A DNA stretch of 64,000 nt from Allomuricauda sp. (GCF_028280385.1 NZ_JANQLX010000015.1:186001-250000), one strand, 5' to 3'; numbered from the stretch's first letter, positions 17,510 through 26,435 are shown. Notes: a model not told the origin generated them from the sequence alone. A program made the numbers and translations.

Positions 17510-18502
17510 TTGCCAAAAATTGGACACATAGAACTCCCTGATTTTCCATTGCTGCTTGCACCCATGGAAGACGTGAGCGACCCACCTTTTCGTGCTTTAT
17601 GCAAAGAACAAGGTGCAGATGTGGTCTACACGGAATTTATTTCTTCCGAAGGATTGATTCGGGATGCCGCCAAGAGCGTGATCAAACTGGACATCTATGA
17701 AAAAGAACGTCCGGTTGGGATTCAGATTTTTGGAGCAGAACTGGATTCCATGCTGAGGGCTGTGGATATTGTGGAAAAATCCAATCCGGATATCATTGAT
17801 ATCAATTTTGGCTGCCCAGTAAAAAAAGTGGTGAGCAAGAATGCGGGTGCAGGAATACTGCGCGACATTCCGCTGATGGTAAAACTTACCGAAGAAATTG
17901 TAAAGCGGACCCATCTTCCAGTTACCGTAAAAACCCGCTTGGGTTGGGATTCGGACACCATCAAGATTGTTGAGGTGGCAGAACGGCTGCAGGATGTTGG
18001 CATTAAGGCCATATCCATACATGGTCGCACAAGGGTTCAAATGTACAAGGGCAGTGCAAATTGGAAACCCATTGCTGAAGTAAAGAATAACTCAAGAATG
18101 CACATTCCGGTATTTGGCAATGGAGATGTGGACACTTCCGAGGCGGCCGTTAGAATGCGGGACGAATATGGTCTGGATGGGGCAATGATAGGCAGGGCCA
18201 GTATTGGCAATCCATGGTTTTTTAAGGAGGTCAAGCACTATTTTGAAACAGGCACCCACTTAAACCCTCCTACCATGGAAGAAAGGGTGGAAGCAGCACG
18301 CCGGCACTTGCAAATGTCCATCGATTGGAAAGGAGAAAAACTCGGGGTCTTTGAGACGCGAAGGCATTACACCAATTACTTCAAGGGAATTCCGCATTTT
18401 AAGGAATATCGGATGAAAATGGTCACAAGTGATGATTCCGCTGATGTTTTTGCCGCTTTTGACGAGGTATTGGAAAAGTTTGGGGATTTCCAATTCGTTT
18501 AG
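17510..18502 (+). CDS. dusB: tRNA-dihydrouridine synthase B
   Basis: A 330-residue FMN-dependent enzyme reducing uridines in tRNA D-loops. Evidence: LLLAPMEDVSDPPFRALC near the start, the catalytic cysteine C102 in DINFGCPVKKVVSKNAGAG, KTRLGWD, and the phosphate-binding FGNGDVDT and GAMIGRASIGNPW. The best start is a TTG at 17510 giving MPKIGHIELPDFPLLLAP; no ATG exists upstream in frame that fits, and the first internal ATG (in LLLAPME) would remove conserved residues. Its last 4 bases overlap the convergent permease gene. Confidence 0.93.
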   Translation: MPKIGHIELPDFPLLLAPMEDVSDPPFRALCKEQGADVVYTEFISSEGLIRDAAKSVIKLDIYEKERPVGIQIFGAELDSMLRAVDIVEKSNPDIIDINFGCPVKKVVSKNAGAGILRDIPLMVKLTEEIVKRTHLPVTVKTRLGWDSDTIKIVEVAERLQDVGIKAISIHGRTRVQMYKGSANWKPIAEVKNNSRMHIPVFGNGDVDTSEAAVRMRDEYGLDGAMIGRASIGNPWFFKEVKHYFETGTHLNPPTMEERVEAARRHLQMSIDWKGEKLGVFETRRHYTNYFKGIPHFKEYRMKMVTSDDSADVFAAFDEVLEKFGDFQFV

Positions 18503-19707
18503 GCGGAAATCAACCTTTTATTGATTCTGCTACTTGCAATTTTTGAGGAAATGATTCCCAGAACCACAATGGTTCCCATGACCACCACGACGTTCATCAG
18601 ATTGTATTCCACAGGATAGGCCAAGGACGGGGTTATTTTTAACCATCCGAACAACAATTGGGACCCTATCAAAATGGACCCAAGGAACACCCCGATAAGT
18701 CCGCCCAAAGATGTAACCAAAACACCTTGGGTGAAATAAATGTGCCGCAGCTCACGAATTGTAGCGCCCAAACTAAAAAGGGTTTTGGAGTTTTGTTGTT
18801 TGTCCAATATCATCATAATAATGGCTCCCACCACGTTGAATAGGGCGATGATCAACACAAGGGTAAAAATGAGATAGGTGGCCAGGTTCTCCGTGTTGAG
18901 CATTCGGTATAAAGTGCTGTTCAGCTGTTGTCTGTCCAACACCAAAACCTTGTCGCCCAATACGGACTTTATACCGTCCCGCACCTCACCAGAAGCAACC
19001 TCTCCATTTAATTTAAAGTTGATACCGGACGCCTGGGTGCTGTCCTTTTCCAACAGTTTTTGAACCAATGGAAGTTGGGCAAAAACGTACTTTTTATCAA
19101 GGTTTTCTTCCACGGCATATACACCACTCACATATATGGGCACTTGGTTATAGGGTTTGGCATTAAGCCCTTGGGGGGTAATTGAACCTTTGCCTGGCTT
19201 TGGGACCAAAAGGGTAAGCGGATTCTGATAATTGTCCAGCGGCACGCCCAATAAATTATAAATCCCAATGCCTACCACCCCATTATATTCCATTACGCCC
19301 CAGTTGCCAAAGTAAAGGGTACTGTCCACTCCGGTTACTGCGCGGTAATTTCCATCAATTCCCTTTATATATGCAATACAGCTTCTTTCCTTAAAGGTGA
19401 GATAGGCCCTTTCTTCCAATTCCTTGGAATAATTTACCAAACCACCTACTTGCTGAAGTGCGTTTTCCTCGGTTTCAGAAATGGAAAAGTGCTTTCCAAC
19501 AGCCGGGATAGCCTTTAAATCGGGATCAAAGGTGTTGGTAAAGGATAGACTGAAGGTTTTTAATCCTGCAAAAGCCGAAAGCACAATAAAGAGCGCCGCA
19601 GACCCTATTACAATCACCAAAAAGGTGATAAAATTGATAATGTTGACCGCATTCTGACTGCTTTTGGACCGCAGATACCGTTTTGCGATATAGAATGGAA
19701 AGTTCAA
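18499..19707 (-). CDS. FtsX-like ABC permease (LolC/LolE-like)
   Basis: A 402-residue inner membrane protein with four helices: one at about 20-45 (INFITFLVIVIGSAALFIV), then three at about 270-395, with a periplasmic MacB-type domain in between. This is the single-module layout of LolC/LolE, half the size of the permeases at 32-56 kb. The coupling region after helix 2 is KQQNSKTLFSLGATIRELR. It lies 2 bases after the rbfA stop, a pairing I recall from other Flavobacteriia. It may take part in lipoprotein release toward the outer membrane, but the LolD-like ATPase is not adjacent. Confidence 0.8.
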   Translation of the reverse strand: MNFPFYIAKRYLRSKSSQNAVNIINFITFLVIVIGSAALFIVLSAFAGLKTFSLSFTNTFDPDLKAIPAVGKHFSISETEENALQQVGGLVNYSKELEERAYLTFKERSCIAYIKGIDGNYRAVTGVDSTLYFGNWGVMEYNGVVGIGIYNLLGVPLDNYQNPLTLLVPKPGKGSITPQGLNAKPYNQVPIYVSGVYAVEENLDKKYVFAQLPLVQKLLEKDSTQASGINFKLNGEVASGEVRDGIKSVLGDKVLVLDRQQLNSTLYRMLNTENLATYLIFTLVLIIALFNVVGAIIMMILDKQQNSKTLFSLGATIRELRHIYFTQGVLVTSLGGLIGVFLGSILIGSQLLFGWLKITPSLAYPVEYNLMNVVVVMGTIVVLGIISSKIASSRINKRLISA

Positions 19708-19709
19708 AA

Positions 19710-20102
19710 TCAGGATTTCTTTCTTTTGGCCAATAGGTCCCTGTTTTCAATGGGGTTTTCCTCACCTTTGAGTGATTGTTCAATTTGATCAATGTACTCT
19801 AAGGAGTCATCATGGTAGAAATTCAGTTCTGGCACTCGCCTCAATTGGTTTTTGGTGCGTTGGGCCAGCTCATGTTTGATCAAGGGCTGATTGGATTTAA
19901 TCCCTTCCAATAGTTCCGCTGCCTTGTTATTGGGGAACACACTGACATACACTTTGGCAATGGAGAGATCGGTGGTCACATATACCTTGGAAACAGAAAT
20001 CAATGTGCCTTTTAGTCCACCATCCGTAGCGGCTCGCTGCAGGATTTCTGCGATATCTTTTTGGATGATACCCCCAATTTTCTTTTGACGTTGTGTTTCC
20101 AT
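19710..20102 (-). CDS. rbfA: ribosome-binding factor A
   Basis: A 130-residue KH-like protein starting at METQRQKKIGGIIQKDIAEIL (20102). Features are the beta strands ISVSKVYVTTDLSIAKVYVSVF, the segment IKHELAQRTKNQLRRVPELNFYHDDSLEY typical of RbfA, and a charged tail. RbfA binds the 30S subunit during 16S 5'-end maturation and cold adaptation. An earlier in-frame ATG at 20345 would run through the divergent epimerase gene and is rejected. Confidence 0.95.
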   Translation of the reverse strand: METQRQKKIGGIIQKDIAEILQRAATDGGLKGTLISVSKVYVTTDLSIAKVYVSVFPNNKAAELLEGIKSNQPLIKHELAQRTKNQLRRVPELNFYHDDSLEYIDQIEQSLKGEENPIENRDLLAKRKKS

Positions 20103-20207
20103 AACTGCAAAATAACGGAATAAATGACGAACCTCATGAGATGATAGCCATACACTGCGTAATTTTGGGTTTGTGATTGCCAACATCTTTTCGAAAAAAC
20201 AAGAATT

Positions 20208-20615
20208 ATGGATAAAATTGAACATATAGGGATTGCCGTAAAAGATCTTTCGGTCTCCAATGCGCTGTTTGCAAAATTGTTGGGTGTGGAGCATTATAAA
20301 ACAGAGGAAGTGGCCTCGGAAGGTGTGCGTACTTCCTTCTTTCAATCTGGACCAAACAAGGTAGAATTATTGGAATCCACTACTGAAGATGGGCCCATTG
20401 CCAAGTTTTTGGATAAAAAGGGGGAGGGGATCCATCACATTGCCTTTGCTGTGGATGACATTGAATCAGAAATCGCCAGATTAAAGAATGAAGGCTTCAA
20501 GGTCTTGAATGAAGTACCCAAAAAAGGGGCAGACAACAAGCTGGTCGCGTTTTTGCACCCTAGGGGGACCAATGGGGTTTTGGTGGAACTATGCCAGGAA
20601 ATAAAAGAAGTGTAA
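20208..20615 (+). CDS. mce: methylmalonyl-CoA epimerase
   Basis: A 135-residue protein of the vicinal-oxygen-chelate fold with two beta-alpha-beta-beta-beta modules. Metal ligand candidates are H6 (EHIGIAV), H77 (GIHHIAFAVDD) and E127 (VLVELCQ). It converts (S)- to (R)-methylmalonyl-CoA in the propionate/succinyl-CoA pathway. It diverges from rbfA with 105 bases between the starts and is followed by the tRNA gene. Length and the strand order match characterised epimerases, which separates it from glyoxalase I. Confidence 0.93.
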   Translation: MDKIEHIGIAVKDLSVSNALFAKLLGVEHYKTEEVASEGVRTSFFQSGPNKVELLESTTEDGPIAKFLDKKGEGIHHIAFAVDDIESEIARLKNEGFKVLNEVPKKGADNKLVAFLHPRGTNGVLVELCQEIKEV

Positions 20616-20627
20616 GGCGTTAAAACC

Positions 20628-20658
20628 TTGCGGTGTAGAAAAATAAATGGTAATATTG
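20628..20658 (+). promoter_or_regulatory. promoter of the CAT tRNA
   Basis: TTG at 20628-20630 and TAATATTG at 20651-20658 with a 20-base spacer match the Bacteroidota -33/-7 promoter (TTTG, 19-21 bases, TAnnTTTG) with one mismatch in the -7 box. The transcript would begin about 10 bases before the tRNA. Confidence 0.5.
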
Positions 20659-20674
20659 CATCCGCAATTTTGCG

Positions 20675-20748
20675 GGTCCTATAGCTCAGTTGGTTAGAGC
20701 ACCTGACTCATAATCAGGGGGTCCCTGGTTCGAGCCCAGGTGGGACCA
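20675..20748 (+). tRNA. tRNA with CAT anticodon (elongator Met, or Ile2)
   Basis: A full 74-base cloverleaf: 7-base acceptor GGTCCTA pairing with TGGGACC, D arm GCTC/GAGC, anticodon stem CCTGA/TCAGG around loop CTCATAA (anticodon CAT), variable loop GGGTC and T arm CCTGG/CCAGG with TTCGAGC. The discriminator is A; CCA is not encoded. The lack of initiator features (mismatched first pair, three G-C pairs in the anticodon stem) excludes fMet. CAT can also be the tRNA-Ile that TilS modifies to lysidine; sequence reading alone does not decide. Confidence 0.95.
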
Positions 20749-20760
20749 CAAAGTGGTACT

Positions 20761-20791
20761 AAATGCCCCAGCGAAAGCTGGGGCATTTTTT
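20761..20791 (+). terminator. intrinsic terminator after the tRNA
   Basis: Perfect stem ATGCCCCAGC / GCTGGGGCAT with a GAAA tetraloop, followed by a run of six T. It ends the tRNA transcript. Confidence 0.9.
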
Positions 20792-20903
20792 GTGAAACAA
20801 TCCTGGGCGAGCAAACAAATCGCCAGATTCAGTTAGATGTTGGAAGCACCACTTCCTTAATTATAAGTGAAATTCAACAAGGCAGTGACCATTTTGGCAA
20901 ACC

Positions 20904-21659
20904 CTATCTGAATAACATTGCCACTGCCCCAATGGCAGTAACAATCAGAATAAAGCGTTTGTAGTTCCTGTCGTTAATGAGCTTAACAACGGATACTCCA
21001 GCAAAAAGCCCTACGGCAATGGCCGGCAGCAATTTTAGATCTATCATGAGCGTGTCATAGCTTATGGTCTTCCAGACAAAAATATGGAAGGGCAGCTTCA
21101 AGAGGTTGGTGATAAAGAACAACCATGCGGCGGTACCTACAAATTCGTTCTTCGGCAACCGCATGGCCAAAAAGAAAATATTGGTAAAAGCCCCGGCCAG
21201 ATTTCCGATCATCGTACAGATTCCAGCCATAATGCCAATGGGTCCGGCAAATAGCCAATGGGTAGGGATATGGGTCGATTTCCTTTTGTCCCACCAAATC
21301 AAAAGCCCCAAACTAATAAAAATGACCAGCACCATGCCCCATTTAAACTCTTCTTCGGGAAGATCCTTTCCTACAAAAGCACCGACCAAAATGCCCAACA
21401 CCATCCAAGGCAAAAACTTGAAGATATACTTCCATTGGGTATGCCGATTGTAATAAACCACGGCAAAAATATCACCCACAATCAATAGGGGCATAATGAG
21501 CCCAGTGGACATCCTTGCTCCAAAGGCCAAAGCAAATAAAGTAACGTTGAAAATGGACAATCCCTTGAGGCCTGCTTTGGAGGTTCCCATGAGAAAAGTA
21601 GCGGTAAACGCTAAGGTCCAAGCCATTAAAGAAGGCTCTAATGTTGTCGATAGGGTCAA
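20904..21659 (-). CDS. TauE/SafE-family sulfite/anion exporter-like permease
   Basis: A 251-residue membrane protein with about eight helices in two halves, the usual TauE/SafE (DUF81) layout. Each half opens with a glycine-rich loop: FLMGTSKAGLKGLSIFN and IGNLAGAFTNIFFL. Between the halves is a charged cytoplasmic stretch WWDKRKSTHIPTHW. Members move sulfite, sulfoacetate or other small anions, but the substrate is open. Start at MTLSTTLEPSL or the later MAWTLAF are both possible. It diverges from the SSS symporter across a 75-base region holding a symmetric dyad. Confidence 0.85.
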   Translation of the reverse strand: MTLSTTLEPSLMAWTLAFTATFLMGTSKAGLKGLSIFNVTLFALAFGARMSTGLIMPLLIVGDIFAVVYYNRHTQWKYIFKFLPWMVLGILVGAFVGKDLPEEEFKWGMVLVIFISLGLLIWWDKRKSTHIPTHWLFAGPIGIMAGICTMIGNLAGAFTNIFFLAMRLPKNEFVGTAAWLFFITNLLKLPFHIFVWKTISYDTLMIDLKLLPAIAVGLFAGVSVVKLINDRNYKRFILIVTAIGAVAMLFR

Positions 21660-21683
21660 AGCAGGTGTTTAGCGAACAAAGCG

Positions 21684-21712
21684 CAAAGGTATCCCAAAAA
21701 ATTATACCTTTA
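21684..21712. promoter_or_regulatory. divergent promoter dyad between TauE-like and SSS genes
   Basis: Inverted arms AAAGGTAT (21685-21692) and ATACCTTT (21704-21711) with an 11-base spacer. Read outward, each arm forms a -7-like box: TACCTTTG for the leftward gene and TACCTTTA for the rightward gene. Each box is about 23-25 bases from its start codon. It could be paired promoters, an operator, or both. Confidence 0.4.
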
Positions 21713-21734
21713 GTCGATTACCAACGATAACCAA

Positions 21735-23546
21735 ATGGACATTCAAACTTTAGATTATTTCATAATCTTCGGATTCTTCGCTATTGTACTTTTTATTGGT
21801 GTGTACGTTTCCAAAAAATCTGGGAAGAGCTCATCGGAATACTTTTTATCTGGACGAACCATGCCTTGGTGGCTTTTGGGATTGTCCATGGTGGCTACCA
21901 CATTTTCCACGGATACACCCAATTTGGTAACCGATTTGGTCCGTACCAACGGCGTTTCTGGAAACTGGGGCTGGTGGTGCTTTTTGGTCACGGGTATGCT
22001 AACCGTTTTTGTATATGCCAAACTTTGGAGAAAGTCTAATGTTAAGACCGATTTGGAGTTCTATGAACTTCGCTACGGCGGAAAAGCTGCAAGCTTTTTA
22101 AGAAAATTCAGGGCCGTTTATCTTGGGGTCATTTTCAATGTGATCACTATGTCGGCGGTTACCTTGGCGGCCATAAAGATTGGCGGTGTTATGTTGGGGT
22201 TGGAACCATGGGTCACGGTTGTGGCGGCCGGACTGATCACGGTAATCTTCAGTGCCCTGGGAGGCTTTAAAGGAGTTGTATACAGCGATTTCCTTTTGTT
22301 TTTTGTTGCCATGGCAGGAGCTATTGGTGCTGCCTACTACTTGGTCAACCTGCCAGAAGTAGGGGGGATACAGGCCATTATTGAGAATGAAAATGTAAAG
22401 AACAAGCTCAGCATCTTACCGGATATGAGCGATACCAAGGCCGTAATCACCCTCTTGATCATTCCTTTGGCGGTTCAGTGGTGGAGTTCGTGGTATCCTG
22501 GAGGGGAACCAGGCGGTGGAGGATATATTGCCCAACGGATGTTGGCGGCAAAAAATGAGAACCATGCCATTGGCGCCACGTTCTTTTTTAATATCATGCA
22601 CTATGCCTTGAGACCATGGCCTTGGATTATGGTGGCTTTGGCATCTTTGGTGGTCTATCCGGATATTGCAAGCATTCATGAAGCTTTCCCGAATGTTGCA
22701 GCTGATAAATTGGGACATGACCTTGCGTATTCCGCCATGCTTACCAAATTGCCCAGCGGGCTGTTGGGAATTGTTTTGGCTTCCTTGGTCGCTGCCTACA
22801 TGAGTACCATATCTACCCAGCTCAACTGGGGCTCATCCTATATTGTGTACGATTTTTATAAGCAACAGGTGAACCCTGACGCCTCTGAAAAACAAATGGT
22901 GGCCGTGGGAAGACTTTCCACTGTTGTTTTAATGGTATTGAGTGCCTTCCTTGCCCTTGCCATGCAAAACGCGATGGGAATTTTCAACCTGTTACTATCA
23001 TTTGGGGCAGGCACAGGTCTAATTTTTATACTGCGATGGTTTTGGTGGAGGATCAATGCTTGGAGTGAGATTACGGCCATGTTCTCATCTGGAATTCTCG
23101 CCATTCTTTTAGAGACCACCTCGTTAAGACCTTTTCTTTTTGATGCCTCTACCGGCCTGCTTCCGGAATGGGGTGAGTTGCCTTTCATCATGATTATTAC
23201 CTCAGTGATATGGCTTACCGCCACATTTGTGACCCAACCGGAAACCAATGAGGTTTTAAGAGGGTTCTATAAGAAAATCCAACCAGGAGGACCCGGCTGG
23301 AGTAAAGTGGTGGCAGAGGCAGAGGCAGACAAGGAAGAAATTGTGGAATCCAAGGAAAAATGGAGCGTGCCTTCCGGAATCATGGCTATGTTATTGGGCG
23401 TTGTGCTGATTTATTCAATAATGTTCGCCACAGGATATTGGATCTATGGTGAAACAAAATTGGCAATGATATTAACTGGGGTATCAGCTGTTTCAGGGAT
23501 TTTACTGGTTAGAGCTTGGAACAAGATCAAGGATAACATATTGTAA
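21735..23546 (+). CDS. sodium:solute symporter (SSS family)
   Basis: A 603-residue inner membrane protein with about 14 helices. It shows the SSS opening DYFIIFGFFAIVLFIGVYVSKK, the loop SSEYFLSGRTMPWWLLGLSM and the sodium-site region of helix 8 near MSTISTQLNWGSSYIVYDF. A charged insertion KKIQPGGPGWSKVVAEAEADKEE lies between the last helices. The family couples Na+ entry to uptake of sugars, amino acids or other small solutes. It is followed after 5 bases by a NagX-like acetyltransferase, so an amino-sugar or related sugar is the best guess (inference). Confidence 0.88.
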   Translation: MDIQTLDYFIIFGFFAIVLFIGVYVSKKSGKSSSEYFLSGRTMPWWLLGLSMVATTFSTDTPNLVTDLVRTNGVSGNWGWWCFLVTGMLTVFVYAKLWRKSNVKTDLEFYELRYGGKAASFLRKFRAVYLGVIFNVITMSAVTLAAIKIGGVMLGLEPWVTVVAAGLITVIFSALGGFKGVVYSDFLLFFVAMAGAIGAAYYLVNLPEVGGIQAIIENENVKNKLSILPDMSDTKAVITLLIIPLAVQWWSSWYPGGEPGGGGYIAQRMLAAKNENHAIGATFFFNIMHYALRPWPWIMVALASLVVYPDIASIHEAFPNVAADKLGHDLAYSAMLTKLPSGLLGIVLASLVAAYMSTISTQLNWGSSYIVYDFYKQQVNPDASEKQMVAVGRLSTVVLMVLSAFLALAMQNAMGIFNLLLSFGAGTGLIFILRWFWWRINAWSEITAMFSSGILAILLETTSLRPFLFDASTGLLPEWGELPFIMIITSVIWLTATFVTQPETNEVLRGFYKKIQPGGPGWSKVVAEAEADKEEIVESKEKWSVPSGIMAMLLGVVLIYSIMFATGYWIYGETKLAMILTGVSAVSGILLVRAWNKIKDNIL

Positions 23547-23551
23547 TAGCC

Positions 23552-24640
23552 ATGAAAAACAGGATAATTGCGGTAGATATTTTTAGGGGACTTACCATTG
23601 TTTTGATGATTTTGGTGAACACACCAGGTACGTGGTCCAATGTATATGCCCCACTACTGCATGCCCCTTGGCATGGATATACCCCGACCGATTTGGTATT
23701 TCCCTTTTTCCTGTTTATTGTGGGAACCTCCATTGTGTTTGCTTATCAGAACAAAGAACCCAATAGCACAACGTACAAAAAGATTTCCATCCGGAGTTTG
23801 AAACTTATTGGTCTTGGATTGTTCTTGGGGGCATTTACTATTAGTTTTCCCTTTATCAAGGAATTTGCCGCCATCCGTTTTCCTGGAGTATTACAACGTA
23901 TTGGTGTAGTATTCTTTTTTGCTGCCATATTGTTCTTAAACCTGAATTGGAAAAAACTGGTAATCCTATCAGCGACCCTGCTTTTGGGCTATTGGGCATT
24001 GATGACCCTTATTCCGGTGGAGGGTGTGGCCTCGACATTGGAGCGGGCCCCAAACAATTTCGCCAACTATTTGGACGTAAAGATTTTTGGCACACATAAT
24101 TATAAACCGGATTATGACCCCGAAGGCTTTTTAAGCACCATTCCTGCTATTGTCAGTTCACTCCTTGGTATTTTCACAGGGTTGGTCTTAAAATCGAAAA
24201 GAGAGGACAAGGTCAAATTAATGCTGATGATGGGAGCGGGCATGCTGCTTGTAGGACATCTATGGGATTTGGTTTTTCCCATCAATAAGGCGCTTTGGAC
24301 CAGTAGCTTTGTTCTGGTAACGGCCGGGTGGGGCAATTTGGTCTTGGCACTTATCTATTTTGTGACTGACGTAAAACAGGTCCAGTTTGGAAGTATTTTT
24401 AAGTATGTGGGAGCAAATGCCATTACGGTGTACTTCCTTTCCAGTTTTGTGACCAAGCTATTTTATATGATCAAGGTGGACGGAGAGACCTCCATCCATG
24501 GTTGGTTGTTCAATACCATTTTTGTGCACGATTTTATGCCCATGAAGCTTTCTTCCATGTTGTATGGCCTTGGAGTGGTTTCCTTTTATTGTTTGTTGGC
24601 ACACATCATGTACAAGCGGAAAATCTTCATTAAGGTATAA
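23552..24640 (+). CDS. NagX-like transmembrane acyltransferase (DUF5009 type)
   Basis: A 362-residue membrane protein with about ten helices. It starts MKNRIIAVDIFRGLTIVLMI, the pattern of the heparan-alpha-glucosaminide N-acetyltransferase / NagX group. A conserved histidine candidate lies in LLHAPWHGYTPTDLVFPFFLF. NagX genes in other bacteria sit in N-acetylglucosamine use clusters; here the partner is the SSS symporter 5 bases upstream. The likely role is acyl transfer to a glycan or amino sugar across the inner membrane; the acceptor is not known. Confidence 0.82.
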   Translation: MKNRIIAVDIFRGLTIVLMILVNTPGTWSNVYAPLLHAPWHGYTPTDLVFPFFLFIVGTSIVFAYQNKEPNSTTYKKISIRSLKLIGLGLFLGAFTISFPFIKEFAAIRFPGVLQRIGVVFFFAAILFLNLNWKKLVILSATLLLGYWALMTLIPVEGVASTLERAPNNFANYLDVKIFGTHNYKPDYDPEGFLSTIPAIVSSLLGIFTGLVLKSKREDKVKLMLMMGAGMLLVGHLWDLVFPINKALWTSSFVLVTAGWGNLVLALIYFVTDVKQVQFGSIFKYVGANAITVYFLSSFVTKLFYMIKVDGETSIHGWLFNTIFVHDFMPMKLSSMLYGLGVVSFYCLLAHIMYKRKIFIKV

Positions 24641-24667
24641 TCTTTAGAAAAGGAACGTTTAATTTTC

Positions 24668-25258
24668 TTAGCCCCTAAACTCCAAAAGACGGGCTACGTA
24701 TTTGCCGATTACATCAAACTCAAGATTCACCGTATCACCAATATTATAAGTATGAAATCGAGTGTGTTCGTAAGTGTATGGAATGATGGCCACACTGAAA
24801 CTGTCATTTTTTGAATCAACAACGGTCAAGCTTACCCCATCCACGGTGATAGATCCCTTTTCGATGGTTACGTTGTTTAGAGCTGCATCGTATTGAAAAG
24901 TAAATACCCAGCTACCATCTTTTTCTTCCTTGCCGATACAGCGCGCTGTTTGGTCCACATGACCCTGTACAATATGGCCATCCAAACGGGCGCCCAGTAC
25001 CATGGCCCTCTCCAGATTTGCGAACATTCCCACTTCCAAATTGCCCAAATTGGTCTTGTTCAAGGTTTCCTCAATGGCGGTCACGGTATAATTTTTCCCG
25101 TTGATGGCCACCACAGTAAGGCACACCCCGTTGTGCGATACGCTTTGATCAATTTTTAGCTCTGGCGTAATTTTGGATGAAAGGGTAATATGAAGGTTAT
25201 CCCCTTCTTTTTCCAATTTTTCCACTCGCCCCAAGGTCTCAATAATTCCTGTAAACAT
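24668..25258 (-). CDS. ribE: riboflavin synthase, alpha chain
   Basis: A 196-residue protein made of two lumazine-binding repeats: residues 1 to about 97 starting MFTGIIETLGRVEKL, and about 98-190 starting LDGHIVQGHVDQTARC. It carries the SVSHNGVCLTV and SITVDGVSLTVVD substrate loops. It dismutates two 6,7-dimethyl-8-ribityllumazine molecules to riboflavin. Divergent from pdxA with 58 bases between starts. Confidence 0.95.
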   Translation of the reverse strand: MFTGIIETLGRVEKLEKEGDNLHITLSSKITPELKIDQSVSHNGVCLTVVAINGKNYTVTAIEETLNKTNLGNLEVGMFANLERAMVLGARLDGHIVQGHVDQTARCIGKEEKDGSWVFTFQYDAALNNVTIEKGSITVDGVSLTVVDSKNDSFSVAIIPYTYEHTRFHTYNIGDTVNLEFDVIGKYVARLLEFRG

Positions 25259-25316
25259 GAGTCTTTTTAAATGAGTAGTTTTGTACGGTAAAAGTAGCTA
25301 TATCGGCATAGATTTT

Positions 25317-26369
25317 ATGAAGGAAAAGGGAAAAATAAAATTGGGGATTTCCATTGGGGATTTAAATGGAATAGGTTGCGAAGTAGCCTTAAAGACGTTT
25401 TTGGATTCAAGAATGATGGAATTTTGCACTCCTGTGATCTTTGCGTCCAATAAGACCATATCCCAACAAAAGAACGATCTAGGACTCAACATCGGCTTTC
25501 ATGGTGTAGGGAATGCATCCCAGGCCGTTGATGGTAAAATGAACATTGTGAACGTCTGGAAGGAGACCCCAAAATTGGAGTATGGCCAAGCCACTGAGGA
25601 AGCCGGACAATATGCCATCAAATCCTTGAGAGCAGCAGTCCAGGCCCTTAAAACAGATAAGATAGATGTCTTGGTAACGGCCCCCATCAACAAAAACAAT
25701 GTGCAGGCGGAAGATTTTAAATTCCCCGGCCATACCGATTATTTGGCACAAGAATTACAGGGAGAAAGTTTGATGTTCATGGTGGCAGATTCCCTAAGGG
25801 TTGGGCTTCTCACGGACCATATTGCAGTAAAGGATGTGGCAGAAGCCATTACCCCAAAGCTGATAAGGGACAAGGTGGAAACCATGGTTAAATCCCTTAA
25901 AATGGATTTTGGGATTCGTAGGCCCAAAATCGCCTTGTTGGGGATCAACCCGCACAGTGGTGACAATGGGACCATTGGGGAGGAAGACGACAAAATTCTG
26001 AAGCCGGTCATCCAGGAGTTGTTCAGCAAAGGAATCTTGGTGTATGGCCCGTACTCTGCAGACAGTTTTTTTGGCTCCAATTCGCACAAAAACTTTGATG
26101 CCGTATTGGCTGCCTACCACGACCAAGGACTTATTCCATTCAAAACGCTCTCCTTTGGAAAAGGGGTAAACTATACAGCTGGACTTGCCAAGGTACGCAC
26201 CTCCCCTGATCATGGTACAGCCTATGAGATTGCTGGAAAGGGTGAAGCAGACGAGAGCTCCTTCAAGGAATCGGTATTTACCGCTATTCAGGTTTTTAAG
26301 AACCGAAAAGAATTTTTGGAGCTTAACAAAAACCCACTCCAAAAACAGAAGATAAAAAAGGCGAGTTAA
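25317..26369 (+). CDS. pdxA: 4-hydroxythreonine-4-phosphate dehydrogenase
   Basis: A 350-residue NAD-dependent enzyme of the DXP-dependent pyridoxal phosphate pathway. The start is the ATG at 25317 (MKEKGKIKLGISIGDLNGIG); a TTG 12 codons earlier is not needed. Metal and substrate motifs: TAPINKNNVQ, FPGHTDYLAQ, AYHDQGLIPFKTLSFG and VRTSPDHGTAYEIAGKG. Ends 108 bases before the DUF177 gene, which has its own promoter. Confidence 0.95.
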   Translation: MKEKGKIKLGISIGDLNGIGCEVALKTFLDSRMMEFCTPVIFASNKTISQQKNDLGLNIGFHGVGNASQAVDGKMNIVNVWKETPKLEYGQATEEAGQYAIKSLRAAVQALKTDKIDVLVTAPINKNNVQAEDFKFPGHTDYLAQELQGESLMFMVADSLRVGLLTDHIAVKDVAEAITPKLIRDKVETMVKSLKMDFGIRRPKIALLGINPHSGDNGTIGEEDDKILKPVIQELFSKGILVYGPYSADSFFGSNSHKNFDAVLAAYHDQGLIPFKTLSFGKGVNYTAGLAKVRTSPDHGTAYEIAGKGEADESSFKESVFTAIQVFKNRKEFLELNKNPLQKQKIKKAS

Positions 26370-26404
26370 AATTTGTCCAACAAGGCCATAAATATGGCTT
26401 TTGA

Positions 26405-26435
26405 ATTGTAGATTTACAAATAAGTAGTATCTTTG
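26405..26435 (+). promoter_or_regulatory. promoter of the DUF177-rpmF block
   Basis: ATTG at 26405-26408 and TATCTTTG at 26428-26435 with a 19-base spacer match the Bacteroidota -33/-7 consensus very well. The predicted transcript starts near 26442, leaving about 36 bases of leader. Confidence 0.65.

Noticed and set aside
25794..26342. A 182-codon frame antisense to pdxA
   Set aside because: pdxA motifs fix the coding strand; the antisense frame has low-complexity composition and no family features.
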